Origin: Bacteroidota bacterium
GTDB taxonomy: Bacteria > Bacteroidota > Bacteroidia > Flavobacteriales > Flavobacteriaceae
DNA: 64,000 nt
Direction of reading: 5' to 3'
NCBI GenBank assembly: GCA_020161455.1
Contig: JAIUNZ010000001.1
Location: 558,001-622,000 of the forward strand
Part shown: positions 22,792 to 34,840 of the stretch, one piece after another
Numbering within the stretch: the first letter of the stretch is position 1
Layout: each line of letters begins with the position of its first letter
The notes under the pieces: model-generated
Told to the model about the DNA's origin: nothing
The model's input: the letters and a program-made list of their open reading frames with translations, nothing else
Database searches by the model: none
Program-made: the position numbers and the translations under genes

Positions 22792-25761
22792 TTATTTATA
22801 GTGTCTTGCTTCAATGTCTTCAATGTTCTTTTTATCCATCGAATCATAAACAACTGGAGTTGCTATGAATAAAGAAGAATAAGTTCCTACTACAATACCA
22901 ACCAACATGGCAAAGATAAATCCTCTGATTGATTCTCCACCAAAGATGAACATGATTAATAATACTAATATCATTGTAAATGATGTATTGATAGTTCTTG
23001 ATAAAGTAGTGTTAATAGAAGCGTTTACTACATCTTTAAAATGTCCTTTAGTGTTTCCAGCAAGGAACTCTCTAACACGGTCAAATACAATTACAGTATC
23101 ATTCATTGAGTAACCAATTACGGTTAGGATTGCCGCAATAAAGTGTTGGTCCATTTCCATGTGGAAAGGCATATATTTATATAACAAAGAGTATAAACCT
23201 AATACGAAAATAACATCGTGCAGTACAGCTGCAATTGCTCCTAATGAATATTGCCATTTACGGAACGATATTACTAGATAAAGCCCAACAACTAACATAG
23301 CACCAATAACTGCCCAGAACGAGTTTGTTTTAATATCTGCTGATATAGCAGCACCAACTTTAGATGCTTGAAGTACACCTACTTTTTTGCCGTCATAGGT
23401 ATTGATAAATTTTTCGTAAGTAACATCAGCATTAAAATACTTTTTCAATACATTGTAAAGTTTTTGATTTACTTCTTGATCTACTTGAACGCCGTCTTCT
23501 TTAATTTTATATTTAGTCGTAAGTCTTAATTGATCATCATCACCAAATACTTTTGCTTCAACAGCAGTACCGAATTCAGCTGATAACTCATCTGAAATTT
23601 GTGTAGCTTCTACTGGTTTTTCAAATTTCACTTGGAAAGTTCTTCCTCCAACAAAATCAACACCTTCGTCTAATCCATTAACGTAAAAAGAAGCACAACT
23701 AACAACAACAACTGCTGTAGAGAATATGTATGACCATTTTCTCATTCCGATAAAATCAAAATGGAAACCTGTAAACCAATTTTTAGTGATATTGGTTGCA
23801 AACATTAAACTTCTGTTCGCTTCGATATCTTTATCAATAAACATACGAGCGATGAAGATTGATGTAAATAACGATGTGAAAATACCAATTAATAAAGTAG
23901 TTGCAAATCCTTGAATTGGTCCTGTACCAAAAATGAATAAGATTGCACCCGTTAGAATGTGTGTAACGTTTGCATCAATGATCGAACGCATACCACCTTT
24001 CCAACCGTATGCTGAATTAACAGCTTCGCTTAGAGATTTTCCTTCACGAAGTTCTTCTTTTGCTCTTTCATAGATGATAATATTCGCATCTACCGCAGTA
24101 CCGAGTGTTAACACAATACCAGCAATACCTGGTAATGTTAATACAGCACCTAAACTTGCTAAAATTCCGAATAAGAATAGTAAGTTAACTAATAAAGCTG
24201 CATTGGCATACCAACCTGCTCTACCATAATAAAATACCATCCATAAACATACTAACAAGAAACCAACAAGTGATGAAGTAGTACCCGCATCAATAGCTTT
24301 TTGTCCCAATGATGGTCCAACCACTTCGGATTGTACAATTTCTGCTGTAGCTGGTAATTTACCAGCTCTTAATACGTTAGCTAAATCTTTAGTTTCTGCA
24401 ACGGTAAAACTACCCGAAATTTCACTTCTTCCTCCCGAAATTGGTCCTGTAGAAACACCTGGTGCTGAATAAACAACATCATCCAATGCAATAGCTATGT
24501 ATGTTTTTTGTGTATATGCTCTACCTGTAATTTCTTCCCATACTTTAGCACCTTGACCGTTCATTTGCATTGAAACAGCTGGTTTTCCTAATTGGTCGAA
24601 AGTGTCTCTCGCATCAACAATTACACCTCCACTTAATGGAGCTACATCTTCTCTATTTCCTTTTAAAACGTATAATTCAACCGTTTCAGTCTCTTTTTTA
24701 GTTTTTGGGTCTGTACTATAATTTGGTTTTCCCCAAGCAAATTTTACATTTGATTTATCGGCAGGTACTAAAGCTCTAATTTCAGGTCTTTTTAAATATC
24801 CATCTATTGCTTCAACATCTTTTGCATTAAAAACACCTAAAACAGGTCCACCGCCTTGAGAAACAAGTTTATCAAATATTGGATTATTTCCTTTCTTGGT
24901 AGCCGTTGAATCTGATGCTTTGTCAGTTAAAAGCGCAGCAATAGAATCTTTTGGTTTTTCAACTTCAGCAACTTCAGATTTAACAGTAGCTTTAAGTGCT
25001 TCGTTTGCGGAACTTAAGAATTGATAAAAATCTTCTGCTTTATAGGTTTCCCAAAATTCTAATTCCGCTTTGCTTGAAACTAATTTTTTAATACGATCCA
25101 CATCTTTTGCGCCTGGCAATTCGATTAGGATTCTTCCTGTTTGTCCTAATTTTGCAATGTTTGGTTGCGTTACACCAAATTTATCAATACGACTTCTTAA
25201 TACTCCAAAAGCAGACTCAACCGATTCGTCAACTTTCATTCTTAATGCTTTTTGTACTTCAGCATCTGTAGATTTAAAGTTTACTAGTTTATCGTCAAAG
25301 TTTCTATTAGCAAAAATGTCTGGAGAAGCTAGTTTTCCATCACCTTTATTGGCTTCAAAAGCTTCAAAAAAAGCATCCAAATAACTTTGATTTCCTCTTT
25401 GATTTCTCGTTGCGTCTTCTAATGATTTGTTAAATGCAGGATTTTTAGAATTATTTGACAATCCAACCAATACATCTTTAACCGAAATTTGAAGAATTAC
25501 ATTGATTCCTCCTTCAAGGTCAAGACCTTTGTTGATTTGTTTGTCTTTTACTTCATTATAAGTAAATTTTGTAAATCCCAAATTAAAGACATCTTCTTTC
25601 CCGATTGAATCAAGATATCTAACTTCTTTTTCTGAATTTTCGCCTGCAAATGCTTTGGCATCATTTTTTACCTTATTGGCTACAAAAGTGAATGAAAGTT
25701 GGTAAATACTTACCAATGCAAATAGAATTGCGAAAAACTTAACTAGTCCTTTATTCTGCAT
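22792..25761 (-). CDS. secDF: Protein translocase subunit SecDF (fused)
   Basis: 989 aa with SecD and SecF joined in one chain, as is usual in Bacteroidota. The N-terminal half has a TM, a large periplasmic part (…GLDLEGGINVILQISV…, IDKFGVTQPNIAKLG, RILIELPGA) and five TMs (PGIAGIVLTLGTAVDANIIIYERAKEEL is the TM4 motif with conserved Asp). The SecF half starts near FIGMRKWSYIF and ends with …IVFDRVREFLAG… TYSSLFIATPVVYD. It uses the proton-motive force to pull exported proteins through SecYEG. A promoter with TATATTTG lies about 125 bp upstream. Confidence 0.96.
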   Translation of the reverse strand: MQNKGLVKFFAILFALVSIYQLSFTFVANKVKNDAKAFAGENSEKEVRYLDSIGKEDVFNLGFTKFTYNEVKDKQINKGLDLEGGINVILQISVKDVLVGLSNNSKNPAFNKSLEDATRNQRGNQSYLDAFFEAFEANKGDGKLASPDIFANRNFDDKLVNFKSTDAEVQKALRMKVDESVESAFGVLRSRIDKFGVTQPNIAKLGQTGRILIELPGAKDVDRIKKLVSSKAELEFWETYKAEDFYQFLSSANEALKATVKSEVAEVEKPKDSIAALLTDKASDSTATKKGNNPIFDKLVSQGGGPVLGVFNAKDVEAIDGYLKRPEIRALVPADKSNVKFAWGKPNYSTDPKTKKETETVELYVLKGNREDVAPLSGGVIVDARDTFDQLGKPAVSMQMNGQGAKVWEEITGRAYTQKTYIAIALDDVVYSAPGVSTGPISGGRSEISGSFTVAETKDLANVLRAGKLPATAEIVQSEVVGPSLGQKAIDAGTTSSLVGFLLVCLWMVFYYGRAGWYANAALLVNLLFLFGILASLGAVLTLPGIAGIVLTLGTAVDANIIIYERAKEELREGKSLSEAVNSAYGWKGGMRSIIDANVTHILTGAILFIFGTGPIQGFATTLLIGIFTSLFTSIFIARMFIDKDIEANRSLMFATNITKNWFTGFHFDFIGMRKWSYIFSTAVVVVSCASFYVNGLDEGVDFVGGRTFQVKFEKPVEATQISDELSAEFGTAVEAKVFGDDDQLRLTTKYKIKEDGVQVDQEVNQKLYNVLKKYFNADVTYEKFINTYDGKKVGVLQASKVGAAISADIKTNSFWAVIGAMLVVGLYLVISFRKWQYSLGAIAAVLHDVIFVLGLYSLLYKYMPFHMEMDQHFIAAILTVIGYSMNDTVIVFDRVREFLAGNTKGHFKDVVNASINTTLSRTINTSFTMILVLLIMFIFGGESIRGFIFAMLVGIVVGTYSSLFIATPVVYDSMDKKNIEDIEARHYK

Positions 25762-25884
25762 TATTACTAAAAATTAATTAATTTTTTGTTTTTGGTTAAA
25801 ATTTTAAAACTGAAAACCGTTGAAGTTCATAGCCTTACTGATAAAAGCAATGATTTCAAGAAGTTTCCTTTTTTTTGAAACGTG

Positions 25885-25915
25885 CAAATATATAATTCTC
25901 AATACGATTAAGCAA
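25885..25915 (-). promoter_or_regulatory. Promoter candidate of secDF
   Basis: Minus strand TTG (25913-25915), 20-bp spacer, TATATTTG (25885-25892): good match to the Bacteroidota -33/-7 pattern, giving a leader of about 120 nt. Confidence 0.55.
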
Positions 25916-25934
25916 TATATTTGTTAATTAATAT

Positions 25935-25966
25935 AAAAAAAATGACTGCCTATTAGCAGCCATTTT
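25935..25966 (-). terminator. Terminator candidate of mdh
   Basis: Imperfect hairpin aaaatg-a-ctgc / gcag-c-catttt with a 6-nt loop followed by a T run on the minus strand, 20 bp past the mdh stop. Confidence 0.65.
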
Positions 25967-25985
25967 AGAATATTCAAATTTTATT

Positions 25986-26918
25986 TTATAAATGTGATTT
26001 CAAATCGTTGTTCATGCTGCGAACAGCATCAGCACTTTTTGCGAATAATGTTTTTTCAGTTTCATTTAACTTAATATCAATGATTGACTCTACTCCATTT
26101 TTTCCAATGATACATGGAACACCAATACAAATATCGCTTTGACCGTATTCGCCTTCTAAAAATACCGAACAAGCAATCATTTTCTTTTGATTATTTAAAA
26201 TACTATCCACCAAATAAGCAACCGATGCGCCAGGAGCATACCAAGCCGAAGTTCCTAATAAGCCTGTTAAAGTAGCTCCACCAACCATAGTACTTGCTGC
26301 AACTTTATCTAACTCTTCTTGCGACAAGAACTGAGAAACTGGAATTCCATTGTAAGAAGCTAATCTTGTTAAAGGAATCATAGTTGTATCGCCATGACCG
26401 CCAATAACCATGGCTGAAACATCATTAGCAGGTTTGTTTAACGCTTTTGACAAATAATATCTAAAACGAGAACTATCTAAAGCACCGCCCATTCCGATGA
26501 TTTTATTTTTTGGTAAGCCCAAAGATTTAAATGCTAAATATGTCATAGTATCCATAGGATTAGACACAATTACGAAAGTAGCATTTGGCGAATGTTTTAA
26601 AAGATTTTCAGAAACTGACTTTACAATTCCAGCGTTTATCCCGATTAATTCTTCACGAGTCATTCCTGGTTTTCTTGGTATTCCGGAAGTGATAACCACC
26701 ACTTCGCTATCTTTGGTTGCGGCATAGTCATTAGTAACTCCTGTAATTTGTGTGTTAAACCCTGTGTTTGTGGCACATTGCATCAAATCCATCGCTTTAC
26801 CCTCTGCAAAACCTTCTTTGATATCTAATATTACTACTTCACTAGCAATTCCTCTATAAGAGATAACATCTGCACAAGAAGCTCCTACGTTTCCTGCTCC
26901 TACTATTGTAACTTTCAT
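25986..26918 (-). CDS. mdh: Malate dehydrogenase
   Basis: 310 aa, LDH-like type. NAD-binding GAGNVG (residues 7-12), substrate-specificity loop with SGIPRKPGMTREELI (RKPGM) and the catalytic His in GGHGDTTMIPL, plus ISNPMD-type VSNPMDTMTY. Catalyses malate to oxaloacetate with NAD in the citric acid cycle, cytoplasmic. The RKPGM loop and lineage favour malate over lactate. Follows gyrB on the same strand, 35 bp downstream, and could partly share its transcript. Confidence 0.96.
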   Translation of the reverse strand: MKVTIVGAGNVGASCADVISYRGIASEVVILDIKEGFAEGKAMDLMQCATNTGFNTQITGVTNDYAATKDSEVVVITSGIPRKPGMTREELIGINAGIVKSVSENLLKHSPNATFVIVSNPMDTMTYLAFKSLGLPKNKIIGMGGALDSSRFRYYLSKALNKPANDVSAMVIGGHGDTTMIPLTRLASYNGIPVSQFLSQEELDKVAASTMVGGATLTGLLGTSAWYAPGASVAYLVDSILNNQKKMIACSVFLEGEYGQSDICIGVPCIIGKNGVESIIDIKLNETEKTLFAKSADAVRSMNNDLKSHL

Positions 26919-26953
26919 TATTTTATATATTTATTTGTGTTTGTTTTATTTTA

Positions 26954-29349
<2,396 letters not shown>

Positions 29350-31020
29350 CTACTTCGCGTATGCGTCACTGTGCACATTTGCCACGGCTCTACCCGAAGG
29401 ATCGTTCATGTTTTTAAACGCTTCGTCCCATTCTAATGCAATTTTGGTGCTACACGCCACACTGGCTTCTTGTGGCACGCACAACGCCGCTGCATCGCTT
29501 GGAAAATGTTCTGCAAATATAGAACGATAGTAATACTCTTCTTTTGATAATGGCGTTTGCAACGGAAACTTGTATTTTGCATTCGCCAATTGTTCGTCGC
29601 TTACTTCTTTTGCCACCATTTCTTTCAACGTATCAATCCAGCTGTAACCCACGCCGTCGCTAAACTGCTCTTTCTGACGCCACGCCACACTTTCGGGCAA
29701 CATGTCTTCAAAGGCTTTGCGCAACACCCATTTTTCCATACGTTCGCCGTTAATCATTTTGTCTTGCGGGTTAATGCGCATCGCTACGTCCATGAATTCT
29801 TTGTCGAGGAACGGCACACGACCTTCAATGCCCCAAGCGGCCAAACTTTTATTAGCGCGCAAGCAGTCGTACATGTGTAATTTACTCAATTTACGCACCG
29901 TTTCTTCGTGAAATTCTCGCGCATTGGGTGCTTTGTGGAAATACAAATAACCACCAAACAACTCATCCGAACCTTCGCCCGAAAGCACCATTTTGATACC
30001 CATCGATTTGATCACTCGTGCCATCAAATACATTGGCGTGGATGCTCTAATGGTCGTTACGTCATAAGTTTCAAGATTATATATCACATCGCGAACGGCG
30101 TCTAATCCTTCTTGAATGGTGAACTTAATTTCGTGGTGAATGGTGCCAATATGGTCTGCTACTTTTTTGGCAGCTGCCAAATCGGGTGAACCTTCTAACC
30201 CAACGGCAAAGGAATGCAATTGTGGATACCAAGCGTCTTGCGTGTCTTCGGATTCGATTCTTTTTTGCGCATATTTTTTGGCAATGGCCGAGGTAACTGA
30301 CGAGTCTAATCCTCCCGAAAGTAACACGCCATAAGGAACATCGCTCATCAACTGGCGGTGCACGGCAGCTTCTAAGGCAGTTTTTATCTCGGCGATGCTG
30401 GTGGCGTTGTCTTTTACGGCGTCATAGTCCGTCCAGTCTCTTTTGTACCATTGCACGAGTTCGCCGTCTCTACTTGACATATAATGCCCTGGTGGAAAAA
30501 GCTCGATTTTGGTGCAAAACCCTTCCAGCGCTTTTAATTCGGATGCAACGTAAAAAGTTCCGTATTGATCCCATCCTATATATAAAGGAATAATTCCCAT
30601 GTGGTCTCGAGCAATGAAATATTCGTCCTTTTCTACATCATAGAGCGCAAAACCAAAGATGCCGTTCATCTCATCTACAAAATCAACGCCTTTTTCTTGG
30701 TATAAAGCAAGGATGACTTCGCAGTCGCTTTCGGTTTGAAAGTTGTAGCGTCCTTCAAACTGCTTGCGCAACGCTCTGTGGTTGTATATTTCGCCATTGG
30801 CAGCCAAAACCAGTTTTTTATCTTCCGAAAATAGCGGCTGTTTTCCCGAGGCTGGGTCAACAATGGCTAATCGTTCGTGTGCCATGATGGCATTGTCGTT
30901 GCTAAAGATGCCGCTCCAATCGGGACCACGATGACGGATAATTTTTGCCATTTCGAGCACTTGGGTTCTTAACGTTTCTGATTTTTGTTTTAATTCAAAG
31001 GCACATACTATTCCGCACAT
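29350..31020 (-). CDS. asnB: Asparagine synthase B (glutamine-hydrolysing)
   Basis: 556 aa. Starts MCGIV, so Cys2 is the glutaminase nucleophile. Class II amidotransferase domain (about 1-190: RHRGPDWSGIF, AHERLAIVD, NGEIYNH) and an ATP-pyrophosphatase synthetase domain with SGGLDSS (about 235-241) and GSDELFGGY. Makes asparagine from aspartate with glutamine and ATP. GC content looks higher than in flanking genes by eye, a common trait of highly expressed genes here. A run of short AT-rich repeats precedes it (31030-31085). Confidence 0.95.
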   Translation of the reverse strand: MCGIVCAFELKQKSETLRTQVLEMAKIIRHRGPDWSGIFSNDNAIMAHERLAIVDPASGKQPLFSEDKKLVLAANGEIYNHRALRKQFEGRYNFQTESDCEVILALYQEKGVDFVDEMNGIFGFALYDVEKDEYFIARDHMGIIPLYIGWDQYGTFYVASELKALEGFCTKIELFPPGHYMSSRDGELVQWYKRDWTDYDAVKDNATSIAEIKTALEAAVHRQLMSDVPYGVLLSGGLDSSVTSAIAKKYAQKRIESEDTQDAWYPQLHSFAVGLEGSPDLAAAKKVADHIGTIHHEIKFTIQEGLDAVRDVIYNLETYDVTTIRASTPMYLMARVIKSMGIKMVLSGEGSDELFGGYLYFHKAPNAREFHEETVRKLSKLHMYDCLRANKSLAAWGIEGRVPFLDKEFMDVAMRINPQDKMINGERMEKWVLRKAFEDMLPESVAWRQKEQFSDGVGYSWIDTLKEMVAKEVSDEQLANAKYKFPLQTPLSKEEYYYRSIFAEHFPSDAAALCVPQEASVACSTKIALEWDEAFKNMNDPSGRAVANVHSDAYAK

Positions 31021-31716
31021 ATTCTTTTAGTTTAAAAGTTGAAAATGGTTTAAAAGTGGTTAAAAATGATTTAAAATGGTTTGCTTTTATTTTAATCCTC
31101 TTTATAATTCTGAAGCAAAGATGCAATTTTAGTTATAATCAGAAAACAATCTATCGATTATCATTACAATTTAAAACATTTTGGAAGATGTACATACAAT
31201 TTTGAAAGCAAATGGTTTTAAAACAATACTTATTCATTAAAATTTGATAGCTGAATTGTTTCATTTAAGTAAAAATCTTCTGCGAATGGACTTAATCATA
31301 CTAAAAAGTGGTGTTTTTCAATTGCAGTGCGATTACCAATTTTTATTTTTAGGTTAGACGCAGTGCGTTTAAGGCAAATTGATTTAAATTTAATTTAGAC
31401 GCAGTGCGTTTAGGGCAAATTTATTCTAATTCATGTTAGACGCAGCGCATCTAGGGCAAACGCAACAAAATTTAGCCAAGATGCAGTGCGTTTTGGGCAA
31501 ATGTTAAAAAATTCATCCTAGATGCAGTGCGTCTAAGGCAAATTGATTTCAATTGGGCTTAGAAACGTTGCGTCTAGGGCAAAATTAATTGCGTTTGCCT
31601 TAGACGCACTGTGTTTTAAATTATTTTATATTTGAAAGAAAAAAACTTCACTATTTTTTTACATCGAATTATTTTTTTTTATAGCTTTGGGTTAATCAAC
31701 TTAAAATAGGCACTTT
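31021..31716. other. Non-coding region with repeat array upstream of the DUF6261 gene
   Basis: About 700 bp. Near asnB it has short TTTAAAA-TGGTT-like repeats (31030-31085). From 31354 it has seven units of a 41-bp repeat. A -7-type box TAGCTTTG at 31682-31689 precedes the DUF6261 gene. No gene is supported. Confidence 0.65.
31354..31613 (+). repeat. 41-bp tandem repeat array (six direct units and one inverted)
   Basis: Consensus core TTAGACGCAGTGCGTCTAGGG followed by CAAA and a variable AT-rich spacer. The gcagtgcg cores start at 31360, 31401, 31442, 31483, 31524 and (degenerate) about 31565: exactly 41 bp apart. A final copy at 31591-31613 is in inverted orientation. AGACGCAgTGCGTCT is itself nearly palindromic. 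Confidence 0.85.
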
Positions 31717-32475
31717 ATGAATGCATTAGAACCCTTAAGTTTGACCCGATTGACTAATCTAGAATTCGGGCAACACATCAAAAGTATCAAATCAAACATC
31801 GATTTGCTTGGCGGCGGTTTCATCACCGACAACGTGATGATTACTTACCTTGCGCAACTTGGCAACAAATCGGACGACTATGACAAAGCCATGAAATACA
31901 TTGCTAAAAGCGATGAAACGGCAAAAATTACGGCTGCCGATGTAGAACGCGATAATCTTATTGTAACGCTTCAACGTCAATTATCGGTTTTTGAATATAC
32001 CAAAAATGAAGAAAAGCGTGATGCTTACCTCAGTTTGACCAATCTTTTTAACGTGTATAAAGGTTTAAAAAACTGGAACTACGAAGAAGAATCAAACGGT
32101 ATTGACAACCTGATTGTAGATATGGAATCGGAGAAATACGAGCCTCATGCTACTCTACTTGGGATGACTGAGTTTATGTTGGAACTAAAATTGGCAAACG
32201 ATAAATTCAAGACATTGTTTAATGTTAGAACACAAGAGTTTGCTTCTAAAGAGAACTACAATGTAAAAGAGATGCGCAAAGATATTGGCGGCATTTATAC
32301 TGATTTTTGCAATTATGTATTGAGCATGAGCAAAGCACTCAACACGGAGCAGTATAATCAAACGCTGAGCGTTATTAATGTAGTACGAAAGTATTATGCC
32401 GACCGATTGGCAAGCCGACCTGCTGGCAAAAAAGGCGAAACGCCAGAGCCAATACCACCAATGGAAGTAGAATAG
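31717..32475 (+). CDS. DUF6261 family protein
   Basis: 252 aa, almost wholly helical, without signal peptide. The opening LEPLSLTRLTNLEFGQHIKSI and length fit the Bacteroidota DUF6261 family, whose function is unknown. The C-terminus ends in a Pro/Glu-rich tail (GKKGETPEPIPPMEVE). It is flanked by a 41-bp repeat array upstream and a palindromic terminator downstream. Members are often found near repeat-rich regions, but that is only an impression. Confidence 0.7.
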   Translation: MNALEPLSLTRLTNLEFGQHIKSIKSNIDLLGGGFITDNVMITYLAQLGNKSDDYDKAMKYIAKSDETAKITAADVERDNLIVTLQRQLSVFEYTKNEEKRDAYLSLTNLFNVYKGLKNWNYEEESNGIDNLIVDMESEKYEPHATLLGMTEFMLELKLANDKFKTLFNVRTQEFASKENYNVKEMRKDIGGIYTDFCNYVLSMSKALNTEQYNQTLSVINVVRKYYADRLASRPAGKKGETPEPIPPMEVE

Positions 32476-32501
32476 GCAGACCAACCACAATTATAATGAA
32501 G

Positions 32502-32523
32502 AAACCACTAGCGCTAGTGGTTT
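32502..32523. terminator. Bidirectional terminator
   Basis: Perfect 22-bp palindrome with half-site AAACCACTAGC, T8 run on the plus strand. Lies between the convergent DUF6261 and GreA/GreB-like genes. Confidence 0.8.
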
Positions 32524-32526
32524 TTT

Positions 32527-32970
32527 TTATTGAATTTCTTCGATAGTATATTTTTTTCCGTTGAGTTCAAAGGTATGTCCTACCCGATTGCCCATCATTT
32601 GACATGCCAACGGAGAATTAGTTGATAGCGCAAAGATGGTTTTATCGTCTATCGTTATTTTTGGCAAAGCCGAAGATACAAACAACCAAAGCTGATTGGT
32701 TTTTACCACGCTGCCCAGTGCCACCACTTTGTGTTGGCTGTTGGCGTCTATCTTGTCTAGTACGGCTTTCTGTTCTAACAGTTCTTTTAGTTTAAAATTG
32801 AGCTTTTCTTGCTCTAGGTGCATCATGGCGAGTGCCGTTTCGTGCTTGTCGCCTGCGGAACCTTTGGCATCGTTTTGAGCATCAACCGTTAGCCCCAAAA
32901 TCATGTCTTGAAAAGCATCAATGCGGTCTTGGATGAGTTGTTTGTAGCGGTTTAGTATGTGTTGTTTCAT
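32527..32970 (-). CDS. GreA/GreB-like C-terminal domain protein
   Basis: 147 aa from the ATG at 32970 (MKQHILNRYKQLIQDRID); an upstream ATG at 33030 runs through a repeat and is rejected. The N-terminal 85 residues are a coiled-coil-like helical hairpin, and the rest (VVALGSVVKTNQLWLFVSSALPKITIDDKTIFALSTNSPLACQMMG) resembles the Gre C-terminal domain with NSPLAxxMMGxxVG. Similar proteins are sometimes mislabelled as 3-oxoacyl-ACP synthase. Likely binds RNA polymerase secondary channel, role unproven. Confidence 0.7.
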   Translation of the reverse strand: MKQHILNRYKQLIQDRIDAFQDMILGLTVDAQNDAKGSAGDKHETALAMMHLEQEKLNFKLKELLEQKAVLDKIDANSQHKVVALGSVVKTNQLWLFVSSALPKITIDDKTIFALSTNSPLACQMMGNRVGHTFELNGKKYTIEEIQ

Positions 32971-32977
32971 TGAGGAT

Positions 32978-33067
32978 AGACGGATAGATGAAAGACGAAG
33001 AGATGAGAGACAAAGAGATAGTAAATACATTATTTTTATCGTCTATTATCTATCCGTCTCTTCGTCT
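32978..33067. repeat. Purine-rich inverted repeats
   Basis: AGACGGATAGAT (32978-32989) pairs with ATCTATCCGTCT (33048-33059), and AGACGAAGAGA (32993-33003) with TCTCTTCGTCT (33057-33067). The order of arms is not nested, so only one pair can form at a time. Sits between the TonB-receptor-like gene and the Gre-like gene. Confidence 0.55.
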
Positions 33068-33079
33068 ATTATCTAAAAC

Positions 33080-34801
33080 TTAAAAATCAAATTTGTAGCT
33101 TGCTCCTGCCATCACTTGAAGGCCTTGCACGCGGAAGTTTAACCAACGTTGATAGTCTTGATTTGCCAAATTGTTTCCTTTTAGGAAGAAATTCAGGCGG
33201 TCGCTGTATTTGTATCCGATGTGTGCATTAACATCGAAATAACTTTCTAAAGTTACCGTTGCATCTGCCGGAACTGGTATCGATGCGGCATAGTGTACAA
33301 AGTCTTTTCGCTCGCCAACAAAGAATACTTTGGCACCAGCATACCATTTTGGGGTAATGTTTACGTCTAAATTGGCACCCAAGTTAAGGCTTGGCAAGTT
33401 CCATGCTTCGGCTTCGATGTCGGAAGTATAGCTGCTAAAAGTTCCGTTGATGCCAAAGGAAACGTTTTTGGAGAAGTCGGCATTTAGCTCTCCGAAGAAG
33501 CTAAATGTTTTAATATTATCATAGGCAACACCGAATGAATTGCCAAATCGATAGCCTTCGTTGCCTACTAGCTCTTCGTAGCCGTTGTTTTTAAATAGGG
33601 GTTTGTTGTCCTCATTCAAATAAGACGCACGCATGTTGTAGCTTACAGCGTTTGCCAATTTTCCTTTCAAACCAAAGAACACGTCATATTTTTGATCGGT
33701 TGGTGCCACAAAAATGGTTGGCGAGAGGAAGAAATTTTGGTCCACAAACTCCTTATAAGCGTTTTGCTTTAAAGTTCCTTCAACACCGGCATAGGCTATC
33801 ATCAAATCGCCCACAACTTTATAGGAACCTATGACCTGCGGATAGATAAAGAACTTACTTTCGCCCGATTCTTGCGCCGCGCTGTAGAAAATGCCCACGC
33901 CAGCATTGACCGATAGGTCGTCTTTTTGCAATTTGATGCTAGGTTGGATGCCTACATTGGTGTATCCGTATTTGAACGAGGTTAATGTATTAAACGAATT
34001 GTCAAACGAGCCGCTGATGTAGTCAAGCACAATGCCAATGTTTATCTTTTCGGAAACGATGTCAAATTCTAGGTTTGGTTGTACTACAAAATGGTTTTCA
34101 GCCGAGCCATAAGCATCCCAAAAACGGTTGAATTTAAGCGTGCTTTCCTTTAAAAATGAATCGCCAAGGCTCAATCGTCCGCCAAGATATAGGTTTTGAT
34201 AGGTTTGTTGGCTGTTAATACCATCGATAGTGGCTTGGTTGAAGAAATTTGGATAAATTCCGTACCAATTATAGACCTGGTGTTGGTATCCGGCATCGGC
34301 GTTCCAGGTTAGTTCGCGCGTTCGGCTACCATAGGTCAAATCGAGTGAAGTGTTGTATAATTTATCGTCAAGTTGAACATCTTTTACGCCACCTTGAGTA
34401 GAATTGTGACGCAACATACCGCCAAAATAGTCGGTGTTGCTCACATTTTCGGTTACAAACAACTCTGCGTTGATGGTTCCGAAGTTTCCGGCTGCTAATG
34501 TGATGTAATTTTTGAAATACTTCTCAGCCGCAGTTTTATCTACGTTGGCAGCTCTTCCTTTTGACGGTGTAAACGTTGATGCTACGGGAAACGAGAAGAT
34601 ATTGTACTGAATGTTTTCCTTTTTTGAGGTCTCGTCGTCGTCAAACGATGGTGTTTCTTTAACTTTAAAGGCATCCGAAATGGTTGGCGAATAAGGTTTT
34701 ACTACGTTTACGACTTCTGTTCCGATGTTTTCGTCTTTTTTTTGTGCAACTAGTGCATTTGTAAAAAGAATTAGAACAACTATATATTTTAAATTTCTCA
34801 T
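33080..34801 (-). CDS. TonB-dependent receptor-like outer-membrane beta-barrel protein
   Basis: 573 aa. Signal peptide of about 19 residues, then beta-strand rich sequence ending in VMAGASYKFDF, the aromatic C-terminus of outer-membrane barrels. Internal strands such as NFFLKGNNLANQDYQRWLNFRVQGLQVMAG are typical of TonB receptors, but the size is too small for a normal plug-plus-22-strand receptor and no plug domain is clear. It lies 39 bp downstream of a 1004-aa TPR protein gene on the same strand, a pairing seen in Flavobacteriia. Ligand unknown. Confidence 0.75.
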   Translation of the reverse strand: MRNLKYIVVLILFTNALVAQKKDENIGTEVVNVVKPYSPTISDAFKVKETPSFDDDETSKKENIQYNIFSFPVASTFTPSKGRAANVDKTAAEKYFKNYITLAAGNFGTINAELFVTENVSNTDYFGGMLRHNSTQGGVKDVQLDDKLYNTSLDLTYGSRTRELTWNADAGYQHQVYNWYGIYPNFFNQATIDGINSQQTYQNLYLGGRLSLGDSFLKESTLKFNRFWDAYGSAENHFVVQPNLEFDIVSEKINIGIVLDYISGSFDNSFNTLTSFKYGYTNVGIQPSIKLQKDDLSVNAGVGIFYSAAQESGESKFFIYPQVIGSYKVVGDLMIAYAGVEGTLKQNAYKEFVDQNFFLSPTIFVAPTDQKYDVFFGLKGKLANAVSYNMRASYLNEDNKPLFKNNGYEELVGNEGYRFGNSFGVAYDNIKTFSFFGELNADFSKNVSFGINGTFSSYTSDIEAEAWNLPSLNLGANLDVNITPKWYAGAKVFFVGERKDFVHYAASIPVPADATVTLESYFDVNAHIGYKYSDRLNFFLKGNNLANQDYQRWLNFRVQGLQVMAGASYKFDF

Positions 34802-34840
34802 ATTGATTTACTTTATAAACTTTTGGGCAAAAAGGATAAA

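Noticed and set aside
29557-30334. Plus-strand ORFs of 60-110 aa opposite asnB
   Set aside because: Shadow frames of the higher-GC asnB gene; no signals or family resemblance.
31354-31613. CRISPR array
   Set aside because: Repeat cores are degenerate, spacers are about 15-20 bp and AT-rich, one unit is inverted and there are no cas genes.
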